Part shown: positions 13,132 to 26,600 of the stretch, piece after piece | How the letters are laid out: each line of letters opens with the position of its first letter | Numbering within the stretch: the stretch's first letter is position 1 | Source: Oopsacas minuta | Lineage: Eukaryota; Porifera; Hexactinellida; Lyssacinosida; Leucopsacidae | Direction of reading: 5' to 3' | Assembly (NCBI GenBank): GCA_024704765.1 | Contig: JAKMXF010000312.1 | Coordinates: 325,309-389,308, forward strand | DNA: 64,000 nucleotides | The notes under the pieces: model-generated | Database searches by the model: none | What the model saw: only the letters and a program-made list of their open reading frames with translations | What the model was told of the DNA's origin: nothing | Position numbers and translations under genes: made by a program

Positions 13132-16100
13132 CTATAGTATTGCAGTATCACAGTAGTACTCATTCATCAGTGCGAAGCAAGATAAGTAGTGATTCTAGAA
13201 AATATTAATATATAAAGTTCCACACTGAAAATGGCTCAAATGTAAGAAATTCGCGCGAATATACAAATTTTAGTTTGAAACATTAGGTTGTGGGAAAAAT
13301 AGTAACTCACCAACTCTGGGATAGAATTCATTCTTTCACTTCTCAATTTCTTGATAATTTGGAAAATATCAACCTCATTCCTCCCAATACTTTCCTGTAT
13401 AGCTTTAAAGAGGGTATACAGAATGCCTGTTTTGGCTATACCATCTGAGCAATGTATTATGATAGGAGAATTTGGGTGATCGCTTTTATGGGAGTTTATC
13501 GCCTTCAGTAGCTTTACAATAGCGCAGATATCTGTAGGTTCATCTGAAGAACTCCATTTGGTAGATATAATCTGTGTGAACGTGTGCATTGAGCTATCTA
13601 GTGTATGTGTGAGCGTGATTACCTTTTTATCAATAGCTTGCCAATTATCACATTTTGTCATTGTTAGAATGAACGGTGCACATTTTCCAGGGCCGGAACT
13701 CGTTGGCCAATATTGTATAAACTCGCTCTGTCCACTTTCAATCAACATTTTCTCTGTATATGTTGTTAGCGTTACAATTAAGCTCGCTTTGAATTGGTAC
13801 ACCATTTGGAGGAAGTCTTGTAGCGAAAATACAGTTGGATTTAGTGTGATTATCATATTTGAGGATTCAAGGTAGGTTGCATTGATGTAGTCCGTTTCAA
13901 AGTGCTCTGAATAAAGTAATACGCGGTTTTTATCATATGGCAGACTGAATTTTAGATGGTTTTTATTCTTGTGCTTCGGATCTTTCGCGATAGAGCACGT
14001 TTCTTGGAATGCTTTCTCACATTGATAATTCAATTCGCTGAATTGTTTTAGAAAGGCTGATATATAACCATCTATATCTGACTTTAAATAGAGTTTGTAT
14101 GTGTTCGTAAAGTCTTTTGCTTGGATGGAAGTTTGACCGAATAACATCTCCAATACGGCCAAATATATGAATTTGTATTGACGAAATGTTTGTACCATCT
14201 GTGGACGATGTTCCCTCATCTCGTATACGATTCGATATATACTTATTGCTCTGCCTTTTTGTATAGCCTTTGCTAAATTGAATAAAGTCATGAATGTCCC
14301 TGTGCGGCCTACACCTGCAGAACAATGCACTAGAATAGGTGATCTCGTTCTTGAGATACCTTCATGGACTTTCCTGACGAATGAAAGGAGTTCATCGAAT
14401 TGAGTTGGGACATCGTGATCTGGCCATGCTGTATAATGGAAATGTTTGACGTCAAAGCTATGAACACTGTCTGTAACAGTAAATATTCGGACGGTAAAGC
14501 CTATATCCACAGTTTCACTTTTAAGAGCGATGTTATATACCCCAATCTGCAATATATTGTACTCGTCAGTTGGAAAATATCTCTCACATTTCTGCTTACC
14601 ATTTTCAATCAGTTTTGTTAGCATTACAATATTAACGATGTTATTTTCAATAATCATTTTCCAGAAATCTTCGATCGTCGTATCCTTCGGTGCCTGTGCA
14701 GCAATGAAGCTATTTGGTACATATACACCTGGTATAAGACTCGCGTTAATATAATCTGATCTCGGGCCTTCACTTCCATATTGACTCAGTATAACACGAG
14801 ATTTATCATATGGATATACTTGTTTATATTTATTCTTGTGTTTATTGTATACGACTAATGCATTATCGCATGCATATCTAAGCGTTTTTCCTCCAAGCTG
14901 TTCATATTCACCTTCCAATTCTCCTTCATTTTCCCAAATTCTATCCAACTGTGATTTGTACTGTTCTAATGGTATTGGTCTCATAATAGGATCGACTATC
15001 TCCTCTATCTCTTGGTAGTTGCCTGAGTCACGTTTATTAGCAGGTTCCATTCTATCATATATAGGAGTTATGCGGTCATAATGTGGTTCAATTGTGGCAT
15101 AACTGCCTGAACCTTGTGACGTTTCTATATCTGTCTCTACACGGTTTATAATGATATTTCTGTCTATATTGGGCACTATTCCGTTAAGGTGATCATTGTG
15201 GTAAGTCTCTGTGATGTTCTCAAGTCTTATAGAATCAATACCCTGGTTTCCTTTCTTTATACTGCAACAGTAGACTATACAGGAAAACATGAGACAGCAT
15301 ATTATTAGAGCTACAATTACGATTGCAGCTATTATTGGTATTAAGAATGGTAAGATTTCTATGATAAGTTCTGAGGTGGTTGTGGGTGTAATGTTAGTGA
15401 GTTGAATATCTGTGAAATTTCGCGATCTAACTGCAGTGAATGCGTATTCTAATTCTACTATGAATGTGTACTGTACGTTTAGTGCTAAGCCTGTAATATT
15501 GTAGGATAGTTGGGATGTTTCGCCAATTAGTTGTTCACTGACGTCATTTACTGAGTATATACGGAAATATTCTTCAGATAGGGGTATTGGTGTCTCTACT
15601 AACTCCCATTCTAATAAGATAGCTGTGTTGTCTATCTGTGTACTTGTGAGCTTCGAAATCCGTTGGATGAAAAAATCTATATACAGTAAAATGTGAAAAT
15701 AAGTATGATGAATCAGAATACAGTTAAACCTACACAAACCGGCTTGTGGAAACGGAGTGAAAATATATAGAGCAATACAAATGAGCCTCACAAACGGTGT
15801 GTCATTTCTCGGTGTCCCTGACACCCTGTTTGTGGTACTGATAAAAAATCTAAGAAAACAAACTTACTCTGCACTACAAGATTAACCATCATCAGTAAGG
15901 TCCTTGTTTGATCCCATGTTTGTTCAGAATACAGACTATAAACTCCGTTATCTTCAATCCTTACCACACTGATCTCCACACTATTCTGTTGAATAGTTAC
16001 CCCATTCGGTAAGACCCATTCAACATTCTGGATATTAGAGGAGAGCACTAATTTTCTTGTTAAGACGTCGAGAGGCAATTGGTTTTGATTTGGAGGTAGA

Positions 16101-19100
16101 AGAGATAGCGAATTGATGTTATTACTAACAATAGTAATTGGAGGACCTATAGAGAATACTAGCATAATTAATATGCCTTTAGCAGTACCCTTCGCTCATA
16201 AATATTAATAAATAATACCTTGGACAAGCACGCTTGCTGTTAACAATATCATTCCATCCAATAAATGAGTACACAGTAGAGTAGGATCTGTATCCACTAA
16301 CTCAACACCATTCTCTCTTATATTAAGAGGATTAGATAGGTTAGTTGCGTTGATGCCTTGCCTTCTCCATGCAGTGTTGTGCAAAGATGCATTGGCAGTT
16401 GTGTTGCAGTATAGAATCGCTTCAAAAGTGTCTATACCCACTATATATGTATAGTTTACCGTTGGGAGAGCAACTACATTGGTAGAAAAGTGGATAACAT
16501 CTTGTGAAAACGTAAAATTTCGCAGTATAGATTATTTCTCACCTATTAATCGACTGAAGTTGAATACCCCTGCCAAAAATGTTAAGGGTATTCCGCCCAT
16601 GCTAATCTCACATCGATAGAAACCTGAATCAGATACAGTCAGCTGACTCAGACCATTGACAGTTTGTGTTGCGTTACTTGTCACATCAGTTGTGTTTGAT
16701 AAAGATCCTTCACTGTACGTCCATCTGGTGGTTAAGTTGTTCTCATTTACACATATTAATATCACTGATTCAGTGAAGTATGTTGCATTATTTAGAACGA
16801 TTGATCCATTAGGAGGCAGCACTCTCCCAAATAGACTAGCTGCAGAAAGAACTATGATAAAACTTGTACTCGCTTCGAGCAATCGCTTTTGGCCGAACTT
16901 ACTGACTTTAAGCATTGATTGAGTATCATGTCCCGTCAAAAAAGTGGAATGACACAGTATTGTGGCAGGCACGGTAACACATTGTCTTGCTAAAAGACTA
17001 CTTGTTTTGCATGTATGCACGAAACTTAACTATTTTTTCTATCTATATATGTAACTTACTTGCTTTTTTGCAAAAATAGCAATCATATGTTATAGAACCG
17101 TTGACATTAATCCATCCTATATCATCAGTAAATGTTTGAAGATATGTGCCATCTTCTTGAGGCAAATTGTTGGTAGGTTCAAAGTCAAAGAAATTCCTGT
17201 AAGTGCTGTTGGAGCCATCAATCCATGAGAATTGATCTCCATCTAGTCCAGCTTCTATATCTCTATCATTAAGTCCAATCCAGCATCTTCGATCAGTTGT
17301 ATTAGATATATTTGTGAATATATCACTCTCAATGGCCGATGCGATGCTAGCCAAATGTCCGTTGAAAGTAAGGCAATTCATTTCTGACTCGGCCCAAGTT
17401 AATCCTGTGTCCACAATATGAAATGTGATGCATGATCCCTCATATATTGCATCACAGTAGTCAGCAATACCTAGTTTAAAGAATTCGTTATTTAAATCCC
17501 AATACATGACATTATCAGGGATTTATCAAGGCCAGTTCAGCAGCCATGAAGACACAAAGTGTCGATTATGAGACCCAGGTTAGTAAAGGATCAATACCGC
17601 CAAAAAGGTGCCATCCCATGAAAGTGCCTACAACAAAAGTGGCGTTCCAAGATTTCCTGGATAAACTCCTTGGCTTAGACATTATTTATTATATCTGTAG
17701 GCATTATATATTATACCTGTTGTAGTTATGCGTATCTGTGTAGCAAGGACCTCTTCATTATCACAGTTGAAAGTATAAAACTGAAATATTTCATCATAAG
17801 TTTCATACAAATCATTTATAACCAGGACACTCTCTGTGAAATCCTCGCCTCCGAGCAATCTCCATGTACCCATTGATAAACTGCTTGAGAGGGTTAATGT
17901 CTGTGCTGGTAAAGGTAGAGATATAGAGTTCAAGTTAGGAGCTATTTGGCTATGAATCTGATTCTGTCTTCCAGAGTATGTTAATGATATTGTAGGAGCA
18001 CCTAAAGGTAAGCAAACATGAAATATATCAACAACAAATATGGAGCGAATTTCTAGTCTCATAAATGAACTTCATAAACGAGAAACTAGGTATCACTTTT
18101 CGGTGTCCCTGGCGCTGACATTCCGTTTATGGAGGTTACACTGTACTTACCTTGTAAGTTGAGTGATGCTGTCAATAATACTACGTCATCAGCGGTGATA
18201 TCAAAACATTCTAGAACATTCTGATTTGTTGGAAGAGTATCTCTGTTTACAAATATGTTTAACGGATTAGTATATACTATGCTATCTACTCGCCATCTAA
18301 TATTTGCTAGCGGTATTGTTGGAGATAAATCGCATAAGATTTCAATGTTTTCTCTGTCTAGACCTATCGTATAGTTGTATGAAGATCCGTCACTTGCAAC
18401 TATAATATATGAGAATCAGTAAATATTAAATATCTTTGCACATCCAGATTTAAATTCAATATTGCAAAGCAGATTTCGAAAAATGTCCGGCAAGAGTTTC
18501 AAGTTAATCGGCCAAAATGCATGGCAGAAAATTGAAAGCTCTAATTGCACACCATAAGACCATTCAAATGAAATGTAGATAAGTTCATGAAATGTTACAC
18601 TTTTGGATCGGTTTTGACAATTTTTGGAATTTGATCTCTAAAATTGAAAATTCTTCACATATTACATTACCTATTGTTTTATTCATATCGAACACTCCTG
18701 CGGTGAAGAACACAAAATCTCCAGCATTTTGTGTAACTCTACAACGATAGAATCCTTGATCTCGTGTATTGACAGATAGAGTGCTTAGACCTGTTGCTGG
18801 ATCCCAAGACGTTGCTTCTAGTGTAGTTGAAAATGGAGCATATGAATCTGTTGCAAACGTCCAAATAACTTCAGTATTCGTTTCTGTTACGCAAAAGAGA
18901 ACTTCGTCTGTGAATAGTATAGCATTGTTACTGAGAGCTGTATGTACACCATTTGTAACTGTGCCAAATTGTATTACTAAAAAATTCTATATAAATATGG
19001 GAATTACGCTATGAATGATATTACACTTACTGTCTCCACCGCATATATAGCATTTTTTATTTGTATTACAGGAATCATAATTCCATCTCTCACTATTGCT

Positions 19101-19812
19101 ATACTTTGTTTCAACACATTCTCCATCTATAACAGCAGTAGTTGCACTATTAAATAATTGGAAAGCACTCAAACTTCCATCAGCCCATACATATCTGCCT
19201 AAGTTTCTAATATCATTCAATCCAATCCAACATCTACTGCCTGGAATTATTGTAAGAACTAATTTGTGTTCTTCAACATTCCGTATTGTTGCTAATGTAT
19301 AGTTATCTTCTTCACATATATTTTGTGATTCTTGCCATGTTTTTTCTTCATTTGGACCTCCAGTTGTTCTTATGTGCCTGAAGCAGTATCCGTTTAGAAT
19401 ACCTTGACATCCAAAACGTGGGACTATTGAAATTAAATGAATTATAAATGGAGTTATTATGAACCCATTATGTTAATTTCCAGAGATTATATATGTTAAA
19501 TCCATGTATTTTTACACACCCATAAATAGCAATTTCAGGCTATTATTTGGGGAAATGGCACAGAAATTTCCAAACATTTGATTTCTTGTAAATTCTCGGG
19601 GTAATCCATCAGGGATCCCGTCAGCATTGGAAAGTATGAAATAATTACTTTAAAAACTCGTTTTACTGACTATGGTATCCATGAACAGTTTGTAGTTTAT
19701 ACCAAAGCTGTAGAAAAGTAATACTATCCCTGTTCTTACCTTGACAAACTGCAGTTAAGATATTTACAATCAATATCGTTGTAAATAGAAAATATTTGGA
19801 TTTAAAATACAT
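13132..19812 (-). CDS. Gene B: receptor-type tyrosine phosphatase with C-type lectin and Ig-like domains
   Basis: Eleven exons, 1,658 residues: 19812-19740 (signal peptide), 19423-19031, 18976-18671, 18399-18151, 18001-17717, 17470-17060, 16839-16543, 16473-16219, 16146-15868, 15676-13311 and 13194-13132. Domain order is signal, lectin, Ig-beta, Ig-gamma, Ig-alpha, lectin, Ig-beta, Ig-gamma, Ig-alpha, FN3, membrane segment, phosphatase 1, phosphatase 2. The large exon encodes FN3 through most of phosphatase 2. Phosphatase 1 has HCSAGVGRTG (Cys about 1301), a WPDHDVP loop and the QMVQTFRQYKFIY Q-loop region, so it should dephosphorylate phosphotyrosine. Phosphatase 2 reads HCSDGIAKTG (Cys about 1592), with lysine for the catalytic arginine, and is probably regulatory. 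The segment after the membrane has tyrosines in YATI, YDRI, YDRM and YQEI. The 21-codon last exon completes phosphatase 2. Intron 17471-17716 holds an unexplained plus-strand open stretch. Confidence 0.88.
15719..15840. mobile_element. MITE copy, AACCTCC family (gene B intron before FN3 exon)
   Basis: Shows the family signature: AAACCT near the left end, an internal CGGAGTGAAAATA block, the TCGGTGTCCCTGACACC block and a degraded right end. Other copies lie near 18062, 23446, 55988, 59468, 62755 and 63935. The element is open in the same frame as the following exon, so it inflates the naive open frame upstream of 15676. Confidence 0.65.
18062..18146. mobile_element. MITE copy, AACCTCC family (gene B intron 4)
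   Basis: About 85 bases ending in GGAGGTTACACTGTA, with the internal TTTTCGGTGTCCCTGGCG block shared with the other copies. It lies directly beside the donor of the Ig-gamma exon ending at 18151. Confidence 0.7.
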
Positions 19813-20651
19813 AATTCTAAAATAAACAAACCTATCACTTGTCTATATTTATACTTTGCTTGTGTTAGTAATCCTTTGAATTGCAAACCTCTTAAATAAG
19901 ATTATGCAACTAGACATTTGATCACTTGCTAAAATCAGCAAGTATTGGCGTAATTTTGACTTTTCCTGTAATTTTCAACATCAGTGCACATAGTGAAACA
20001 TCTAATTAATTGCTTATTATATACACAATTAATCTTAAGGTTATTAATTACTTGATTAACCAAATTTGATTTGATTTGATTGTGTAACTATTCACCGATA
20101 ACTCTAATGTATTTTGATAGCGCTAAATAGCATGAAGGTTCAAAATTATCTCTTAAAATTCTATATTTTATTTGAATTTATTGACTAAACTCTTTGTATT
20201 TAATTGATTTGTAATTAAGGCAAATATTTAATTATTTTCCATTTGGTTAAGTATTCACCACAATTGTAGATTGATTCTTAAAATACTTGCAAAGTTATTT
20301 CAAAAGTCCATAAATGATTATGGAATTCAATTTCTATGCAGAGAAATTATATAGATTTTATCAATCCCAGCGCACAGCGGTTCCCAACCTGGAGTCCTTA
20401 CACCTCTTTTTGTACACAGATGACTGCAGGGGGTCCACAGAATGTGTTAAAATTGGTATAGGGGTCCATGGGTGAAAAAGGATGCTATAGCACTTACATG
20501 CGCTCGCCATCCTGCTTCACTTTCAAACAAAATATTATTCTTATCATTTGATAATTATTTTAAATATCATACAGGATGCCAGATACTAACAAGATTTACA
20601 CCCTATCAGATAATGTTCATACAATATACATAAATAGAAATAATGAGATTC
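19813..20651. other. Intergenic region between genes B and C
   Basis: About 840 AT-rich bases between the start of gene B and the stop of gene C, both minus strand. Contains a hAT-like remnant near 20379-20480 and no gene. The promoter of gene B must lie near 19813, but no clear TATA or initiator can be asserted. Confidence 0.6.
20379..20480. mobile_element. hAT-type element remnant
   Basis: Contains GCGGTTCCCAACCTGGAGTCC and GGGGGTCCACAG/GGGGTCCATGGG, which resemble the terminal CAGNGGTTCTCAACC pattern and internal GGGTCC blocks of hAT non-autonomous elements. Similar pieces occur at about 49984-50035 and 60170-60240. Confidence 0.5.
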
Positions 20652-23600
20652 CTACTGGTAAAGGTTATTCGATGTAAAGTAGGCGTTTAGTAGAGAGTAA
20701 CAGCTTGTGTAGTTGGTCTAAATAAGACAAATATAGCAGATAAATAGGCGTAGAAATTATATAATGGATAGCATAATTAATATTTGAATTGGTTAGCTGA
20801 GATCACTCGTTCATGTATTGGTGTGACAAATTCCATTATACATATGTAAACACAGCTAAATTGAGTACTTAGGAGCGATTAGCTAGTAATCTCCTATTAG
20901 TATTTTGATTCGTATTGTGTACGTGTATTTGAATTAAGAGTGTTTCGTCAATAGAAAATTTGTTTTCTAGTAATTGTAATCATACGTTGTTATGAAGAAA
21001 TCTAAGGATAGTATTACCCATTACATATAGAGTTAGGTAATATTATTTCTACAAGAGCACCAAGGATTTTACACCGTCGGCACAGATCAAAAAATATTTT
21101 TAACTCACCAACGAAGGAACGAAGTTCATTCTCTGACGACGCAACTGTTTAACTAACTGGAAAATATCAACTTCATTGTTCTGTTGTAAATTCTGTATAC
21201 TCTTGTACACAGTATAAACAACACCTGACTTTCCTATACCATCAATACAATGCAATACTATTGGCCGATGCTTGATCACTTCAGTTTCGTTCTGCAATAT
21301 GTTTAGGATATCTATAACCTCATCTGTATTAACTGGTTCATCGTTTTCATCCCATGAAGTTGAAATTATCTGCGTGAAAGTGTGCATTCTATTTTCATAC
21401 CAGTTTGTTAACTTTATCACATTTCTTATCAAACCGCCAACTTCTTCGGATTCGACTACCTCCGTGCGGAAAGGCATTACATCTATGAACTCTGGCATAT
21501 TCGGCCAATAAGGCACGCAATTTGACTGTCGATTGACTATATCAGCGTACTCCTTAGGAGTTGTAATCATAATCACCATTAATGTCTGTGTTTGGTACAG
21601 CATTTGTAGGAAATCTAATATCGTGTCCTCTACAGGGTTAATAGTCAGGATATACTTGTAAGAATCCAGATAGGACGCGTTGATGTAATCCACAGGTAAA
21701 TCTTCTGATGATAATACAACGCGATTATGGTCGCATGGGAGAGCGTTTTTAATTGGATTTTTGGTGTCATTCAGCATGTCCATTCCTACATAACACTCTA
21801 ATGGAAATCCCTTTTCACTTTGATACTCGAGTTCGTAGTATTGTTCAAATAGGATAGAGACAGTTCCTTCTTTCTCAGATTCCATAAACCTCTGGAAAGT
21901 GCTAGGAAATTCGGAACCAGCTATAACAGTGTTTTGGTATAGTAATTCTAAAATTGATAAGTAGATGAATTTGTATTGACGGAAAGTTTGCACCATTTGT
22001 GGACGATGTTCTCTCATTTCGTGGACAACTCTATAGATGCTAATTGGCTGTTGATTTTGAATTGCTTCCAACAGGTTGAAAAGTGTTAGAAAAGTTCCAG
22101 TACGGCCAACACCCGCTGAACAATGTACGACAATAGGCTTTTCAGCGTTTAGAATTGAACTCTTTACAATATTCACAAATTCTAGGATATCCTTGAAAGT
22201 CGTCGGTACATCATGATCAGGCCATGCTGTGAAATGGAATTGCCGAATGTTTCGAATTAGCGTGCCGTCCATCACTGTCATTCGTCTAATAACATGAGAT
22301 GCAAACATATCTTCACCACAGAATACAACTTTATAACGACCGAAAGTTTCAAGATTTTCAGTCGCAAAATACTTTTCGCATTTCTGTTTTCCACCTTCGC
22401 GCAAATTTGTTACCATCACAATATCATTGACCTCATGTTCCATTACCATTCTCCAAAAATCCTCGACTGTGCTTTCCTTGGGGCCCTGTGCTGCAATAAA
22501 TGTGTGTGGCACGTACACACCCGGTATGTATGAAGCATTAATATAGCTTGTAAGAACACTATTGCCCTCTTGCATTAGGATTACACGGGATTTATCATAG
22601 GGCAAAGTATCAATGAATTTATTCTTCGCGCTACTGCCTTCAATTTTGGCTGCTGTCCATGAATACCTTCGCTGTGTGCCGCCCAAACTTTTGTATTCAC
22701 TTTCTAGTGCATTCCTTTGGCTCCATACTGTATCCATGTGATGTTTATAGTATTCAAGTTGGATAGGTTCAAAATACGGATTGTCTTGAGCATTCTCGTT
22801 AATTGTTATGTTCTCATATGCACTTGTACTCGATAGAATTTTTGGGACATTTTGGTGTTGCTCATCAATAAGATTAGGAGCAAAGTTTGGATTTGTATAT
22901 TGTGTATTGTGCTCAATCGATTTAGCTTTCTCCATACTCACAATCTCTGGTTCTTCTCCTAGAAGATTCGATTTAACAAATTGCCGAGGTTTACGTGTAT
23001 TCAACCAAATTAAGAGCGTCAATAGAACCATGAGTATACCCAAAGTCAATAAGAGAATTACTACGACAGCAACAACTATAAGTGTTGTTGTTGAATTTTG
23101 AGTTTCTGGTAGATTTGTTGCTGCAATATACTCGAAGAAATGTATGATTTCTTTGCTACTTGTTTGTATGGTGAAAGCATAGGATAGTTCAATACGTATG
23201 GTGTAATTTTGATTCGACGTTAGCCCAGTTAGATTGTAGGAGAAGGCTTGTGTCATTCCTGCTATAATATCTGTATTACCAATTCCGTAGTATATGGTGA
23301 ACATTTCGTTTGAGTCATTTGTCTGTGGAAATGTTAGATCCCAGGTTATTCCGATTGTGGTAGAGTCTAATGTTTCTGGGTATATGCCCTTTATTGTTTG
23401 CTCAAAGGCTCCTAAAAATAGAATTGATGAAATTCGACAGTAAATTACTACTGTGTACCGTACAAAACGGGATATCAGGGACGCCGAAAATGCTGTCCCG
23501 TTTCCTCGTATCTAGGAATTCATGCAAAATTATCTCATTACGTCTCCAGAAGTTTCAGTTTCCATAGGCCCCATTCTCAGAGGTTACATTGTATAATATC

Positions 23601-26600
23601 TGTGAATGCAGTATGGATTATGTGATTACATTGTTTTGATCTTACCTGTTACTTTGAGTTCAAAATCAGCTGTTGTATATACTGTACTATTAGATGAACT
23701 TCTCTTCACTGCAAATATCCCTGCGTGCTCTACCATTAGAAGCTCTATTGTGTATGGCTTGATTGCTAGTTCGGTACGTTCTTGGTTATCAAGATCAATT
23801 GTCCATAGACAAGTGATTAAACTGCAGTCAAATTGGATGTTAGTTGTCAACACTGGAATCTCAAGTGTTTGTGCCATTGGGAACATATTGTTGGTTGCAT
23901 CATCGAATGTCATTGTTGTATCACCATAGGTAATAGTAACAACAACAGAATCTGCAAATATAATAATAATAATAATTTTAGAGTTTTCAAGATTTTGGCA
24001 TAGATTTTGCCTGGATTTTGTATGAACCCTTCAAGTGTATAGCGTGAACTTCGAAGGCTCATCATTTGGCTACACTAATATATAATTACCTCTTATATCC
24101 AAGTTTACGCCTCCTAATACAGTAGCAGGGCTCATTCTGTAAAAGCATCTCAGTACAAAATCTCCACTACCTACAACACTGAACACTTCATCCAAACTAA
24201 CAGGATTCCCAAACTCAGGAGAGTATATTCTATCTTCAGATGTGAGTACTCTTTCTGGTGTCCAGCGTATTGAACTATCTGCAATGGTAGAGTCAATATT
24301 TTCATAGTATAACATTGTAGGAGACCCTGCTGTATATCCTATCTCTATTGTGCTATTAAAGTCATCGAGTGTAACTGAAATATGAAATATAAAAAGCCAA
24401 TTTTCTAAAGTTTGCATTTTCACTTACTTATGGTAGAAGTAGGGTCTAAAATGAAAATGTTATGAGAAATTGATCCATCAATAACGCATGCGTATTGCCC
24501 AGGTTCTTCAGCAGAAATTTCGAGTATACTGAATCCTGTTGTTGAGTTAAAATCCGCACTTGATGTTTTACTGATGACATGATCACTACCTACAATACTA
24601 TACAACCATTCAATGTTGGAAGTGCTGTTGTCTGTTGCACACACTATTGATACACTGGTTGATGGCTGAATTGCTGTACCATTGGATAATGGTGTTATCT
24701 CGTTTAAGCCTTCAATTCTGCCAATATTTGTGCCTATAACAGGATTATTAACTTGAATTCAGCGTTGCTATAATATGAAGAATTTTGGTTTTGACATGAA
24801 CATTGCAGAAACTATGAACTTAGGGCATGAACCTTTGGCATAGACTTTAAGTTGGCAACACTTAATTTTAACTTTTAGCTGTGTAAAGGGCACCTTCTTA
24901 AAATGTTATACAAATATATCAACACAAATCATTACAGTATAAATACCTTGTGTGAAAACTGAAATCTTGAGTACCACCTCCTCTTGGCTTGATTCCCAAA
25001 ATTTTACAGAAAATTGAACATCTCCATTATGCTGTAGTGACATTATAGGAATATTCAAATCGGTTCCTATTTCATATCCTCCTAGAGATTGACTCCAGCT
25101 TCCGAACAGAAGATTACTTTGTATTACTACATTTTGTGCGTAAGTAGGTATCTGTATTATGGTATTACCATAGGGTTGTCCGAAGTATTGTGGGTCAGCT
25201 CCATCGTAAAATACAGCAAGATTTGCCTCACCTAAATATTGTAAAAAGTATATAATTATAGTTATTTAAGGCCTAGTATAGTATACTATTGGTAAGGTAA
25301 ATTGTCCAGAGACATAATTTTCGGGAAGAAGGCACTCTGAACTTTACTTTGCAATTTTGGGCACAATAAACTGATTTGTACTTTTTGAGATTTGTCCATG
25401 CAAAGTGATTGGACCTTGCTGGCATAAAGTCTTACCCTGGATGTTTAATGTTGCTTGAATTCTGATGTCAGACTTAATTGTTACATAACAATATATTTCC
25501 ATGATACTTGGCAGTTCAATATTCACAAGTGACCTAACTGTAACAGGATTTGGATGGGGGGAACCTCCGATTAGCCAAGATACATTTCTCAGGTTGATAG
25601 TTGTATCCATGGGGTCACAATGTAGTTGTATTCCATCACTGTCTATACCCACTGTATAATTGTAAGTGTTTCCCCCAGTAACAGCTAAATGTATATGATT
25701 AGATATTCCACTTATATACAGTCGAATTCGGCTTTTTACTCGTGCGTTTTGTGGGGTAAAAACTCGATTTAGACTGTATAACAATAAACTCTAGAATACT
25801 TACCAGTTGTTGCTGTTGGGCTACGAGTAAATACACCCATATAATATGTGACTTGAATACCATCCATTGTTATTTCACAATTATAATATCCTTCTAAATC
25901 TAATGTAGCTTTGAATTTACCAATACCATACAAAGTTGTAGCAGTAAGGCCTTGCACATTTTTACTAAATGTTGTTTGATGCCCCCAGTAAACAAGGGAA
26001 CCCGGTTCAGATGTACAAACTAGCCAAGTGTCAGCGTAGAAAATTGAGTTGATAGGCTGCACTGTATATTGCCCTGAGGAAGTTTCTATCGCAACAGGAC
26101 TACCTATAGGAATAGAAAATAACAAACTGTGAAACGCAATAGGAAGTCAAAGATTTATGCAAACCTGTTTGAGAAATATCTATAGCGAATATTTCCTTCA
26201 CTTCACCATTCCAAGTTTGATTCGTGTTGAAACTGTATCTTCCAGGTGATTCCAATGTAAATAATTGAATTATTGCAGTGTTATTTGGTATAAAGGGGTA
26301 AATAGGAATTGTCCATGTACCAGACTCTATATTCGTTATAAGTGTGACGTCAGTTGAATAGAGTGGAATTGTTATAGAGATTGGATCAGGGCTTACAGTA
26401 CCGTAATTTGTAGTATCAAATCCAGTGTAACTTAGCATGAGCATAGGATCTATTACAAATGTTCAAATCAAAAGATAGAATTTTTAGGCATTTAATAACT
26501 AACCATATATAGTAATCTGTACTGAAAATGTTGCTACACTTTCCATATAGCAGGTTAAATTCAAACTAGCCGCTATATTATTGATAACAACAGGATTGTT

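Noticed and set aside
15677..15824. An N-terminal extension of the gene B phosphatase exon starting with an ATG at 15824
   Set aside because: This stretch is intron containing a MITE. A good acceptor at 15677-15678 joins in phase to the preceding Ig exon.
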